A DNA stretch of 27,251 nt, taken from the NCBI GenBank assembly GCA_003427395.1, contig BFEA01000610.1, positions 92,419 to 119,669 of the forward strand. The letters are read 5' to 3'. A program made the position numbers and the translations under genes. Each line of letters starts with the position of its first letter. Positions within the stretch are counted from its first letter, which is position 1. This document shows positions 10,521 through 18,538 of the stretch, one piece after another. The notes beneath the pieces were generated by a model. It had not been told where the DNA came from. It worked only from the letters and a program-made list of their open reading frames with translations, and searched no databases. The stretch is from Chara braunii. Its lineage: Eukaryota > Streptophyta > Charophyceae > Charales > Characeae.

Positions 10521-10799
10521 CGATCAAAGGCAGGCATGATATAGACAGAATCAAATAGCACGTCGGGAAGGGACGCAACAGATAGTACCAGATTCACTTC
10601 ATGTATCACCCATTAGACGATTTGTACTGGATTTCCAAACAGGAACTGCTACGGAGTGCACCGCGCGTTGTCAAAGCCTACGAGCAAGAAATCACCATTA
10701 ACGTTGCACCTAAGATCTTTGCAAGGCTCACTGCAATAGAATACTCTAGGAATCTCTTTGCCTTGCTCGCTTACGATTTGTTTGTCGAGGACTCATAAT
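10521..10799 (+). pseudogene. Chromodomain-like C-terminal tail of pol (downstream copy)
   Basis: Matches the upstream tail at 2257-2533. TAG at 10556 corresponds to CAG in the upstream copy, TAG at 10583 is shared, and the CAG at 10640 is TAG in the upstream copy. The open part reads MYHPLDDLYWISKQELL and RVVKAYEQEI, then ends at FVEDS. The fold assignment rests on the spacing of aromatic and acidic positions and is tentative. Confidence 0.6.
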
Positions 10800-10829
10800 G
10801 AGTTACTCGCTCGAAAGGACCTCGCTCTT

Positions 10830-10842
10830 AAGGGGGGAGTAG
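10830..10842 (+). promoter_or_regulatory. Polypurine tract before the right LTR
   Basis: AAGGGGGGAGTAG immediately precedes TGTGATGACC, the start of the right LTR. Confidence 0.85.
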
Positions 10843-12236
10843 TGTGATGACCTGTCCTAACATGCACTAAAACACACGGCTGATTTCAGAGTTTTGCCCA
10901 TAGCTTGAATGCCTTGCTGAGTTTCCCGCCTGCTACTAAGTCTGTTTGTGCACGCTTGCTGGTTTGCATGTCTGTCTGAGTGTTGGTTGGCTTGAGTGTG
11001 TGTGTGGTCGTGCCTGTCTGAGTGCTGGTTGGCTTGAGTGTGTATGTGGCTCGCAAGAGCACTTGCTCGTTCATTGGGCCCTCAGGGCCGGTACTTACCT
11101 GTGGTCGTGACATTGAGGGATTGCAGCAGGAAAAACACTCAAGTAGTGGGTGGGCCGGTACCGCACCCTGAAGGGGTAGATGTGCGGGTACTGGAGGTCG
11201 AGCAGACAAAAGCGGCATTTTTAGAGGCCCAGTGGTTGTAGGTTAGGTCTAGGCAGGATACCAATCAAACCAGTCTGGGTCTAGGGCTTGTACAGGCAAT
11301 ATCAGAGTCAGCAATGATGTTTCCCTCCGAAAGGGAGGAGGTACCGGTTGCCTGGAAGGCCGAGCGGCCTTGAAGTCATCGCACTAGTGGTTAATGGAAG
11401 GCTAAAAATTCGGGGGGGTTCGCCGCGTCGCTACAAGCAATGTTATCGAAACAGGCAAAAAGAAGAACTGATTAAATAGTGAAAATTCGGCGAAATATGA
11501 CAATTTCGGTAAAAAATTCGAGAATTTTGGGCCTTCCATTAGCAGCCCCTCCGTCCGAAGAGGCAAGTAGGCCGCTATATCTACCAGTCGGGCGAAGAGC
11601 CCGGCCTCTTTTTCGGTGTGCCAGTTTGGCGACACACGGGTTGGAGCACCAGTTGGAGCAGCGCTGCTAGGGGAAGGAGAAGGACACGGAGGAGGAAGAT
11701 GGACAGGAAAGGGCCGAAGAGTCAGGGGTACTTACCTGGCTATGGTGGCAGCCATCTTCATCACCTTGGTGGGCGCTGCAGCAGGGAGTCCCCAACTGGG
11801 GGAGCTACACCAAGAAGCTTCGAGGCAGGGTTGGGCATGGCGGTCTGAGCTAGAGCAGCCATAACTGCTTTGGGTTATAATTTGGGCATCTGGGCAAGGC
11901 CTAGTAGTCCGCCATAACCCCGGCCTATGAGAGTGAAGAGTGGGAGGGGCGGCCATGACTATGGTGGATCTCAAGTGATACCTACAGTAAAAGAGGAACT
12001 CGGATATTGATTCTGGATCAGCTATCCAACATTGTATTATTATTTGTTGTATGAATAAGAGAAGGGGAGATAAGAAGAAGGGGATTGTTTGGCGAAGAAG
12101 AAGAGTCTTGTCATTTGTCTGTGTTGGTGTACATCATCTTCTTCTTCTTCTAATCCTCTCTCTCCTCTCAAGTTCATTCACGTCTTTCTGCAATTAGATG
12201 GCATTGTACTATCTGATGGATGTCAGGATCATAACA
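10843..12236 (+). repeat. Right LTR of family 1 (1394 bp)
   Basis: Starts TGTGATGACC and ends GGATCATAACA. It is colinear with 2575-3854 except for a 172-bp insertion at 11383-11554, a shorter (TTC)n tract, loss of about 16 bp before the 3' end, and scattered substitutions. Without the insertion it is about 1222 bp, against 1280 bp in the central LTR. Confidence 0.95.
11383..11554. mobile_element. MITE-like insertion in the right LTR
   Basis: Absent from the central LTR, where the flanks GAAGTCAACGC and CCGAAGAGGCA are joined directly. The insertion carries terminal inverted repeats: TTAATGGAAGGCTAAAAATTCG at 11391-11412 pairs with the mirror sequence at 11518-11542 (about 19 of 22 positions). 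The interior is AT-rich with no ORF. The outer 8 bases on each side pair poorly and no clear target duplication is visible, so the exact ends and superfamily are open. Confidence 0.75.
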
Positions 12237-12289
12237 CCCCGCACATGGGAGGCTGAGCAGTAGCTTCAGCCTCAGGTTGCGGAATACAA

Positions 12290-12317
12290 GTTTGTACGAC
12301 ATACTGTTCGTACAAAC
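12290..12317. repeat. Perfect 10-bp inverted repeat
   Basis: GTTTGTACGA, an 8-base loop CATACTGT, then TCGTACAAAC. It lies 54 bases past the end of the family 1 LTR. Function unknown. Confidence 0.9.
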
Positions 12318-12681
12318 GTTGGCATCCCATTGATCACACATTTTTAATCACCTCGACCGTATGGTCGGGACGTATATTAATTTATCGTGACTAATGTACC
12401 TATGATTAAGTCTCAATGTGTGTACTAGATCTACCCTAGACAGCACTAACCCAACCGACCCCTTGACCTCTTCGGTCGGAAGGTATTACTACCGATCCTA
12501 ACCATCACAGTGTGCGTCGTAACAACACGGGCGCATACTCACAAAATTTTATCACCGATTTGCCCAGCCCCAATGGTCAAGGAAACCGTTTCAAACATCG
12601 CGCTAAAGTGCGCACACCCCTTTTCATTTCAGACCCACAATGGTAGTCGATGTCGTCACTGTGTCGACTGCAAAAGCATGG

Positions 12682-12707
12682 CCAAATACCCTTGTAAGGG
12701 TATTTGG
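12682..12707. repeat. Perfect 12-bp inverted repeat with 2-base centre
   Basis: CCAAATACCCTT, GT, AAGGGTATTTGG. It forms an almost uninterrupted palindrome of 26 bases just left of the (GA)n tract. Confidence 0.92.
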
Positions 12708-12728
12708 TCTGACAACGTGCGAAGATAG

Positions 12729-12755
12729 TGAGAGAGAGAAAGAGAGAGAGAGAGG
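12729..12755. repeat. (GA)n microsatellite
   Basis: GAGAGAGAAAGAGAGAGAGA and following bases, one interruption. Confidence 0.9.
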
Positions 12756-13136
12756 AGATGGAGATACACAAGAAACAACAGCTGAGTGAAGGTTCAGTCT
12801 GACTCAATGGATGAATGAACAATTGAAAGAATGACCAACCCGGCCTCGGCCTAGGCCGGAGAGATATATCAACCTTGGTCAATGTCGGAATAACCCGGTA
12901 GCGGACTGGGGTCAGGGCGACGGCCGGAGACAGGTCCGACCTCACTGTCGAGTCGAAGGGTACCGCTACATGATTCTTAGACTCGTAAATGGATCAAGTG
13001 ATACATAAACACGTGATCCGCTGAAATAGCGGAAACCCAGAGGAGCGACAAAGAAACAATCCTAAATGCGAAACAAGCTCTGTGCAGAAAAAAATATGCA
13101 ATGCAGACTAAGCCTCAAGCCTTATCTATATAACAA

Positions 13137-13236
13137 TGTCTGGTCTGAATCGACCAAAAACACAGAAAAATGTCTGACCTGTGTCGACGAAGAAAGAGTG
13201 AAATGTTTGACTTGTGTCGGCCAAGAAAGAGAAAAA
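13137..13236. repeat. 33-34-bp tandem repeat, three copies
   Basis: Units start at 13137, 13171 and 13204, each beginning TGT(C/T)TG, with a core TGTCGACGAAGAAAGAG, and a partial fourth unit TGTCTCC at 13237. The length is a multiple of three in two units, so a plus-strand frame reads a repeated KCLTCV-x-x-ER motif. With no start context or family match I do not call it a gene. Confidence 0.8.
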
Positions 13237-13584
13237 TGTCTCCTAAGCCAATGTGGTTGAGTTTAAGTCAACACCTGAGCCCTAATAGCTAAAGAGGAAC
13301 TACATCATTATCCACACTGAAAAGGAATATGGCACAGTCTCACTTGCCCTGTACAAGTACACACTAGCTGAATAAAAGACAGGGGGCTCAGTCGCATGGG
13401 AAAGGTAGGGTTGGGTGGGAGGGCGCCAAGTATAACTCTTAGAGTAAAATCCAGAGGGGTACCCATACAACCATATGAAACATCATTAGGCTCCAAGGGA
13501 GAATAACAGCACGACACCAGACTCAATGTAAACCATCAAACGGGTACCTCCAGCTAAAAGGGAAAAAGACACTCACACAAGGGA

Positions 13585-13670
13585 GCACGCCATTTCTGAT
13601 AAATCAAAAGTAGCACGATTCGTTTCCACTAAACAAGAAATTAAAAACAGAATCAATGAATGTAAAAGTT
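13585..13670 (-). pseudogene. nad1: Mitochondrial nad1-like relic (probable NUMT)
   Basis: On the minus strand the translation reads LILFLISCLVETNRATFDLS. NADH dehydrogenase subunit 1 has a highly conserved segment of the form F-I-S-C-L-A-E-T-N-R-A-P-F-D-L-P-E, a quinone-site loop. The DNA also resembles mitochondrial sequence (TTTCTTGTTTAG then GAAACGAATCGTGCT). Similarity stops after about 85 bases on both sides. The next bases on the minus strand begin GTGTGAGTG, which could be the 5' end of a group II intron because plant nad1 introns lie nearby, but no domain V was found. Changes from the expected residues (A to V, P to T, P to S) suit an unselected nuclear copy. Confidence 0.65.
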
Positions 13671-13750
13671 GAATGTAGAGGTCGGAACCGGGAGTTGTTA
13701 CATAAGTGTCCAGGAATTGTAAAAGATAGGGAGCGTATAAGAGGTATAGA

Positions 13751-14165
13751 TCAGTCACGATAGCGAGAAGGAAGTCGATGGGTACACTGAGGGCGAGAGG
13801 AATCAACTCCAACAACAGTCGAAACAACATTCACGAGGGAAGGAGGACCTGAGGCAGGAACCGGTGGAGCAAGAGGACCCATCGATGGAGGAGGCCGAAT
13901 GTTAGAGGTCGTTGAAGTAGATGGGTCAATAGAAGGACGAGAGGTAAGAGGGGATGCTAATGAAGGGAAAGGATGAGCACGATCGTAAGCATGCACGAAA
14001 GTCATAGCATGCTTCAGGTGCTCGACAGGCTCCCAAGTAGACTCCTCGTCAGGGTAACCCTTCCATCGAACGAGATACTCGAGGCGGGTAGGGTCACCAT
14101 CATTCATACGCTGGGATGCGATATCGGAGACGTCAAACTCCTCGTGACCTTCAATGATGATGGGA
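13751..14165 (-). pseudogene. Chromodomain of family 2 (chromovirus)
   Basis: Read leftward from about 14165: IIEGHEEFDVSDI, then RLEYLVRWKGYPDEESTWEP and VEHLKHAMTFVHAYD. This is a canonical chromodomain core (EYLVRWKGY...STWEP), which in chromoviruses guides integrase to marked histones. The open frame then runs through a Pro/Ser/Thr-rich tail to a stop at 13751. It is separated from its integrase by an inserted repeat array at 14254-14729. In normal elements only a short linker lies between the two. Confidence 0.95.
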
Positions 14166-14253
14166 GAAGGTCAACTGTGGAACTAAGGGGGAGACCGTCT
14201 GAAGGGCCGCAATAGAGATATGAGAGAAGGTTAACAACAGTCGTATTTTTTAT

Positions 14254-14729
14254 CACCACTTCATGACACCCTTCACCACTTCAGGATGCAACCGGCCTAA
14301 ACAGGTGGTTTTCAGGGTCCTCGGACCTTTCACCACTTCAGGACACCCTTCACCACTTCAGGATGCAGCCTGCCTAAACAAGTGGTTTTCAGGGTCTTCG
14401 GACCTTTCACCACTTCATGATCATTCAGGTCTGAAAATCTTGAATGGTCTTGAAGTGGTGAAAGCTTCGAAGGCCCTGAAAACCACATGTTTAGGCAGGC
14501 TGCATCCTGAAGTGGTCAAGGGTGGTTTTCATGGTCTTCGGACCTTTCACCACTTCAGGACTAGTCAGGATTTTCAGACTGCCCAAAACTCTCACTTGAC
14601 CACTTCAGGACACCCTTCACCACTTCAGGATGCAGCCTGCCTAAACAGGTGGTTTTCAGGGTCTTCGGACCTTTCACCACTTCAGGACCATTCAGGATTT
14701 TCAGACTGCCCAAAACTCTCACTTCAGAA
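14254..14729. mobile_element. Foldback-like repeat array inserted in family 2 pol
   Basis: About eleven copies of a CACCACTTCA(GGA) motif occur: plus strand at 14254, 14274, 14331, 14351, 14408, 14548, 14599, 14618 and 14675, and minus strand at 14451 and 14508. A 77-bp unit (motif, GATGCAGCCTGCCTAAACA, GTGGTTTTCAGGGTCTTCGG) repeats directly at 14254 and 14331, returns near 14599 and lies inverted at 14447-14523. A longer segment ending in GACTGCCCAAAACTCTCACTT occurs at 14527-14597 and again at 14653-14722. The flanks share TTTTTAT (14247-14253 and 14730-14736), a candidate 7-bp target duplication. No coding potential; the 177-codon frame through it reflects the repeat. Confidence 0.75.
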
Positions 14730-14756
14730 TTTTTATTCCTATATTTTCAGCTACCC

Positions 14757-15740
14757 AATAACCGCTTGTGAGAGATACATGAAACACATCATGTAAGTTA
14801 GCGCGGTACATGGAATAGGGAAGCTTTAATTTGAATCTCACCGGACAATCATGATTAGGTCCGGCGGGTGAAAGAATAGTGTATGGTCCGATATATCGAC
14901 GTCTGAATTTATGAAGCGTGTCGGCTTCAGGCTGGAAATGACGTGCGTTGACAAAAACCTCGTCACCAACTTTGAAGGCGTGGTTGGCGCGAGTGGTCAT
15001 GCGAGCCTGGGAGTCAGCAATGCTCTCGTGAGCCTTACTAAGAAACGCATCCATCTCCTTTACCCAGTCGTCGAGGACAGGGCATTTGATGTCGGGATGA
15101 ATCTGAGATGGACGGAGAAGGTCAAATGGGACACGAGGATGGTATCCCAAGTCACAGTAGTATGGAGACATAACAGTAGCTAGTGAAATAACATGGTTAT
15201 AGGCAATCTCCGCGTGAGCAAGGTGAAGATCCCAATCAGTGTCATTCTCAACAAACTTCTTGAGGATACTCCCAAGAGTTTTGTTGGTGACCTTAGTCTG
15301 TCCATTTAATTCGGGGTGATAAAAAGAGGAGAAGCGGAGCTCGAAGCCATAGATTTCATGAAGTCCACGCCAGAAGTGAAGTAAAGCGGGGACCGCAATC
15401 AGAGATGATGCTAGTAGGAAGACTATGATGAATAGCAATACAGTTGAAGTAGACGATGTATTTGGCTGAACTAGTATACTTGCAAGGGAGGAAGTGAGTA
15501 TGCTTAGTTAACCGACAGACAACGACAAAGATGGCGTCGTGGCCTTGTGGGGTAGGGGGACGAAGAGAACCGATGAAGTCCATTGAGACAGAAGTCCAAC
15601 GCTGAGTAGGAATGGGTAAGGGTTGAAGAAGACCGTAGGGAGGGTGGTTGGGAATGTTGGCCTCCTGGCAGATCCTGCAGGTGCCGATGTACTCCTTAGT
15701 GAAGGGGTGACAATGCTTCCAGTAGTAATGGCAGTAGAGG
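14757..15740 (-). pseudogene. Integrase of family 2
   Basis: Read leftward. A zinc-finger end with YYWKHCHPFTKEY and CRICQ (about 15735-15660) precedes the core. The core starts SMDFIGSLRPP (D at 15578-15580), then IISDCGPRFTS (D at 15398-15400), a frame change near 15360-15440, and FYHPELNGQTKVTNKTLGSI. The residue that should be the catalytic Glu is Lys (AAG, plus-strand CTT at 15292-15294). The C-terminal part is well preserved: AHAEIAYNH, FKVGDEVFVNARHFQ, FRRRYIGPYTIL, and DVFHVSL, the usual end before the chromodomain. The frame is open from 15438 to 14719, unusually long for this window. Confidence 0.93.
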
Positions 15741-16129
15741 CAGTCAAGTGTCTTGAAGACACCGGCCGACGGTGCGCTGGTCCTGACACTCAGCAGGAGC
15801 TGGCCAGTAGAGGGAACACATAAGTGGGGAGTATGAGTACCTTGGCGACCAAGCCAATATAGGAGTCCATTGGGATCGAGCTAGAAGTTAGGGTCGGTTT
15901 TTCCAGCCTGTAGGTCACCGTAGATGGACTGAAACTCAGGGCATTGGATGTATGTGGGGCGGTACTCATCCAGAAAGGCAGGGTGGATGATGGAAGTTGA
16001 AATAACAAATAGATGACGATCCTCGCACTGAAAGTCGGGGTGGCAGGATAAGGTATCTGCGACGTGATTGCTTTCGTCGAAATTTTTCTTAATTGTGAAG
16101 TCGAACTTTGAGAGGTCACGCCTTCATCT

Positions 16130-16640
16130 GGAAGGCGGCAAGGACAAAGTTGTCTGTCAGAATGATGGAAGTGTAACCGTGCAAGTGATGACGCCACTTC
16201 TTTACAGCGTAAACCAGCGCGAGGACCTCACGCTCGTGGGCAGTATAATTACACTGAACGGGAAGTAGTTGTCGAGATAGATAAGCAACCGAACACTCTC
16301 CATCGCGAGACTCGACTGTACAGTCGTCGGCGACGTGAGGAATATAAGGGGGTGGGGCCCCGAAGGGGGTGGGCTCGATGGGTGCAAGATGAGCCGCGGT
16401 TGCTAGAGGTGGGGGAGGGAAGCGAGGAATGCGAGGGAGGTGGGACTCTGTGGAATCGGAAGAGTGAAAGGGGCTGGGTAGCTCTGGGAGAGAACAACTC
16501 CAATAGCGAAGTCAGACACATCGGTGGTGACAATGAAAAGACGCGAGTAGTCAGGTAAGTGTTAGACAGGAGCTGACGTGACAAGTCGCTTGAGAGAGCT
16601 GAAGACATCCTCGTGAGCCGAGGTCCAATGAAAAGGTAGA
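16130..16640 (-). pseudogene. RNase H of family 2
   Basis: Read leftward: HWTSAHEDVFSSLKRLV at about 16625 (RT connection), IVTTDVSDFAIGVVLSQ near 16520-16470 (first catalytic D), then a Ser/Pro-rich run of about 70 codons with a stop, then ECSVAYLSRQL and YTAHEREVLALVYAVKKWRH (Glu block, about 16250-16190) and a final ILTDN (D block). The proline-rich stretch between the first two blocks is far longer than in typical Ty3/Gypsy RNase H and may be an insertion in this lineage. Several frames are used. Confidence 0.85.
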
Positions 16641-17470
16641 CATTCGGGGGTCAGAGAGGTAAGCTGGGAATAATATTGCGCGTAGTTTTTGAGAAAATGT
16701 CTATAGTAGTTGGTCAAACCAAGAAAACTACGCAAGGCAGGGAGAGATTTAGGGGTAGGTCAATCGACGATGGTTTGGATCTTCGAGTTGTCCATGTGGA
16801 GGCCGTACTCGGATACTTGATGGCCGAGGAAGTCGACTTAGGGTTGAGCAAAACTGCATTTGGAAAACTTCGCATAGAACCCGTTATCACGTAGTCGATG
16901 CAGAACAGTGTGAAGATGAGTCAGGTGATCCTCTAGTGTAGAACTGTAGATCAGGATGTTGTCAATGTAGACTAGAACAGAGTCCTCAAGAAGGTCTCGG
17001 AACATCATGTTCATAGCCGTCTGGAAAGTGGCGGGGGCATTACGGAGACCGAAAGGCATGACGGTAAACTCGTAGTGTCCTAAACAAGAAAAAAAAATGG
17101 TCTTGGGTTGGTCCTCCTCAGCTACGTGGATCTGGTGATATCCGCTACGAAGATTGATCTTCGTGAAGAAATGGTGGCTAGCGAGGCGGTCAAACAGATC
17201 ATCCGCGCGGGGCATGGGATAGTTGTTTTTGACCGTGTAGTGGTTAAGATCGCGGTAGTCAATACCAAGACGAAGGGTGTTGTCCTTGCAATCGAAGAGG
17301 ATAGGGGCACTCCATGGGGAAGTACTCTGTTTAATGAAGCCCTGACGAAGCAGTTCCTCAATTGGCGCTTAAGTTCTTGGGCTTTGGGAACTGAAAGGCG
17401 ATATGGGGTGCAATTATGAATGCGATAGTTGAGCTCGGGCTGGATGGTACCAACGCTAGGCGGCAAGGAA
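16640..17470 (-). pseudogene. Reverse transcriptase of family 2
   Basis: Read leftward: PELNYRIHNCTPYRLS and AQELKRQL in one frame to about 17365, then a one-base break, then GFIKQSTSPWSAPILF, GIDYRDLNHYTVKNNYPMPR, FFTKINLRSGYHQIHVAEED, FTVMPFGLRNAPATFQTAMN, the catalytic box YIDN (16958-16969) and FYAKFSKCSFAQP, followed by TAA near 16842 and VDFLGHQVSEYGL. The second Asp of the box is Asn (plus-strand GTT at 16958-16960). The pairing of RT with downstream integrase and chromodomain marks a chromovirus distinct from family 1. Confidence 0.95.
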
Positions 17471-17590
17471 GAAAGAAGGCTTTCAAACTTCTTGGCAGCG
17501 ACGACGTATGAAGGAGAGGTGGAGGGAGTTTGTGTGGAGGTAGGGACTGAGGGTGTATCCATGGTCAGGGAAGTGAGAAAGTGAGATGGG

Positions 17591-17956
17591 CTAGTATGGG
17601 TAGAAGGGTAAGGAAGTTGAGGAATCAGGAGGGTCGGGGGGCTCGGAAGGTGGTGGATAGAGCTCGACCAACTCAACGTCCTGGTGCAAAGAGTTGAAGG
17701 TAGGTAGATCCATGATGTCGACAACATAAAGTTCGACATCAGGTTGACGAAGGAAGTGGTGGAATCGGGTAGGTGTACAGATGGTGATATTAACAAGGGA
17801 GGGAAGTGTAGAGTCCGATTTGCCCAACAACGGAATACGGTATCGCTTCCCATCCTTGGCGTCGAGGACGAGATCATTGTGGGTCCAATCGGGGTCGACA
17901 TGGGCGAACTGGTGAGAGTAGGCAGTGTCAAGGACAAGATCGTATAGGGTTTTCAT
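17591..17956 (-). pseudogene. Pol linker between protease and RT (family 2)
   Basis: A 121-codon open frame (MKTLYDLVLDTAYSHQF..., then a middle part with WTHNDLVLDAKDGKRYRIPL and an acidic, Pro-rich end VELVELYPPPSEPPDPPD). Its position directly after the protease makes it a pol linker. I recognise no domain. A second frame (17937-17122) carries Thr/Ser/Pro-rich sequence that leads into the RT start. Confidence 0.55.
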
Positions 17957-18267
17957 AACGTCGAAGCTCCACTGGTCATGAACCGAAGGGCCTTGTGAAG
18001 GTTGTGGGGCATCCGCAAGGGGAAGGAAAATGGAAGATCAAGCACCACACAGTCGATGAAGGATTTGGCCTTATTGTCGCCAAGCGTGATAGTGACAGTG
18101 GAAGGGTAGGTGGGTGTATAGAGAGATGTCTCCTTAACTACGCCAGGAGGAATGAAGTCGCCAGTAGAGCCAGAGTCCCACAGTGCGCGATACACTTTAG
18201 TAGAGGTCCCGAGGCGTACAAGAATAATCTGTAAGGTGTGATCAGGATTGTGTAGCTGTTGAGACAC
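17953..18267 (-). pseudogene. Aspartic protease of family 2
   Basis: Read leftward: an N-terminal strand LQIILVRLGTSTKVYRALW, the catalytic loop DSGSTGDFIPPGVV (D at 18175-18177), then VTITLGDNKAKSFIDCVVLD. The D-S-G-S/T form and spacing match Ty3/Gypsy retropepsins. The frame is intact for 104 codons; it sits between gag (right) and RT (left). Confidence 0.88.
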
Positions 18268-18538
18268 TGTGGACAGGGCACGCTCTTTAAGGCGGATACG
18301 TTCCTAGTGGACCTTAACACATTCGAGGTCCAGGAAGTTGATGATATTATCGGTTGCAATAAGGGAAACACTGCAGCGGGTCGTGCGAAAACCACGCCTG
18401 GTAGAAGGACGTGGAGGAGGGGGGTCATGAGAGGCGCTAGGCGAGGAAGGAGATAAGGTCATACCAAAGTCATCGGGAATAGTAGCAAGCGATGCAAATG
18501 TAGAGTTGCGAACGAGTATGCCTGCTACCACAGGTGAG

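Larger units (their letters stand above)
2575..12236 (+). mobile_element. Family 1 Ty3/Gypsy LTR retrotransposon, full-length but decayed
   Basis: The structural order is LTR 2575-3854, PBS 3856-3867, leader, gag from 5184, zinc knuckle 6892-6933, protease around 7230, RT, RNase H, integrase, chromodomain-like tail, PPT 10830-10842 and LTR 10843-12236. RT before integrase defines the Ty3/Gypsy type. The protein-coding part holds many stops and at least five frameshifts (near 8668, 8830, 8955, 9394 and 9495), so it cannot move by itself. No target-site duplication can be read because the left LTR is fused to an upstream truncated copy. The base after the right LTR begins CCCCGCACATGG. Confidence 0.93.
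12237..13580. other. Noncoding block between the family 1 LTR and the nad1-like relic
   Basis: No convincing gene. It holds a hairpin (12290-12317), a palindrome (12682-12707), a (GA)n run (12729-12755), a GC-rich palindromic patch near 12840-12860 (GGCCTCGGCCTAGGCC) and a 33-bp repeat (13137-13236). TATATA near 13124 reads as a TATA box on either strand. The 3' LTR of family 2 (minus strand) would be expected in this interval, but no matching copy exists elsewhere in the window, so it could not be bounded. Confidence 0.5.

Noticed and set aside
935-10800. Alternative genetic code with TAG/TAA read as Gln
   Set aside because: Many stops sit at expected Gln codons, but TGA also occurs in frame, frameshifts are frequent, catalytic residues are lost, and the two family 1 copies disagree at several of the sites. 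Decay by C-to-T change explains the pattern without recoding.
14263-14796. 177-codon plus-strand ORF
   Set aside because: The protein is the direct translation of the CACCACTTCAGGA repeat array and contains its periodicity.
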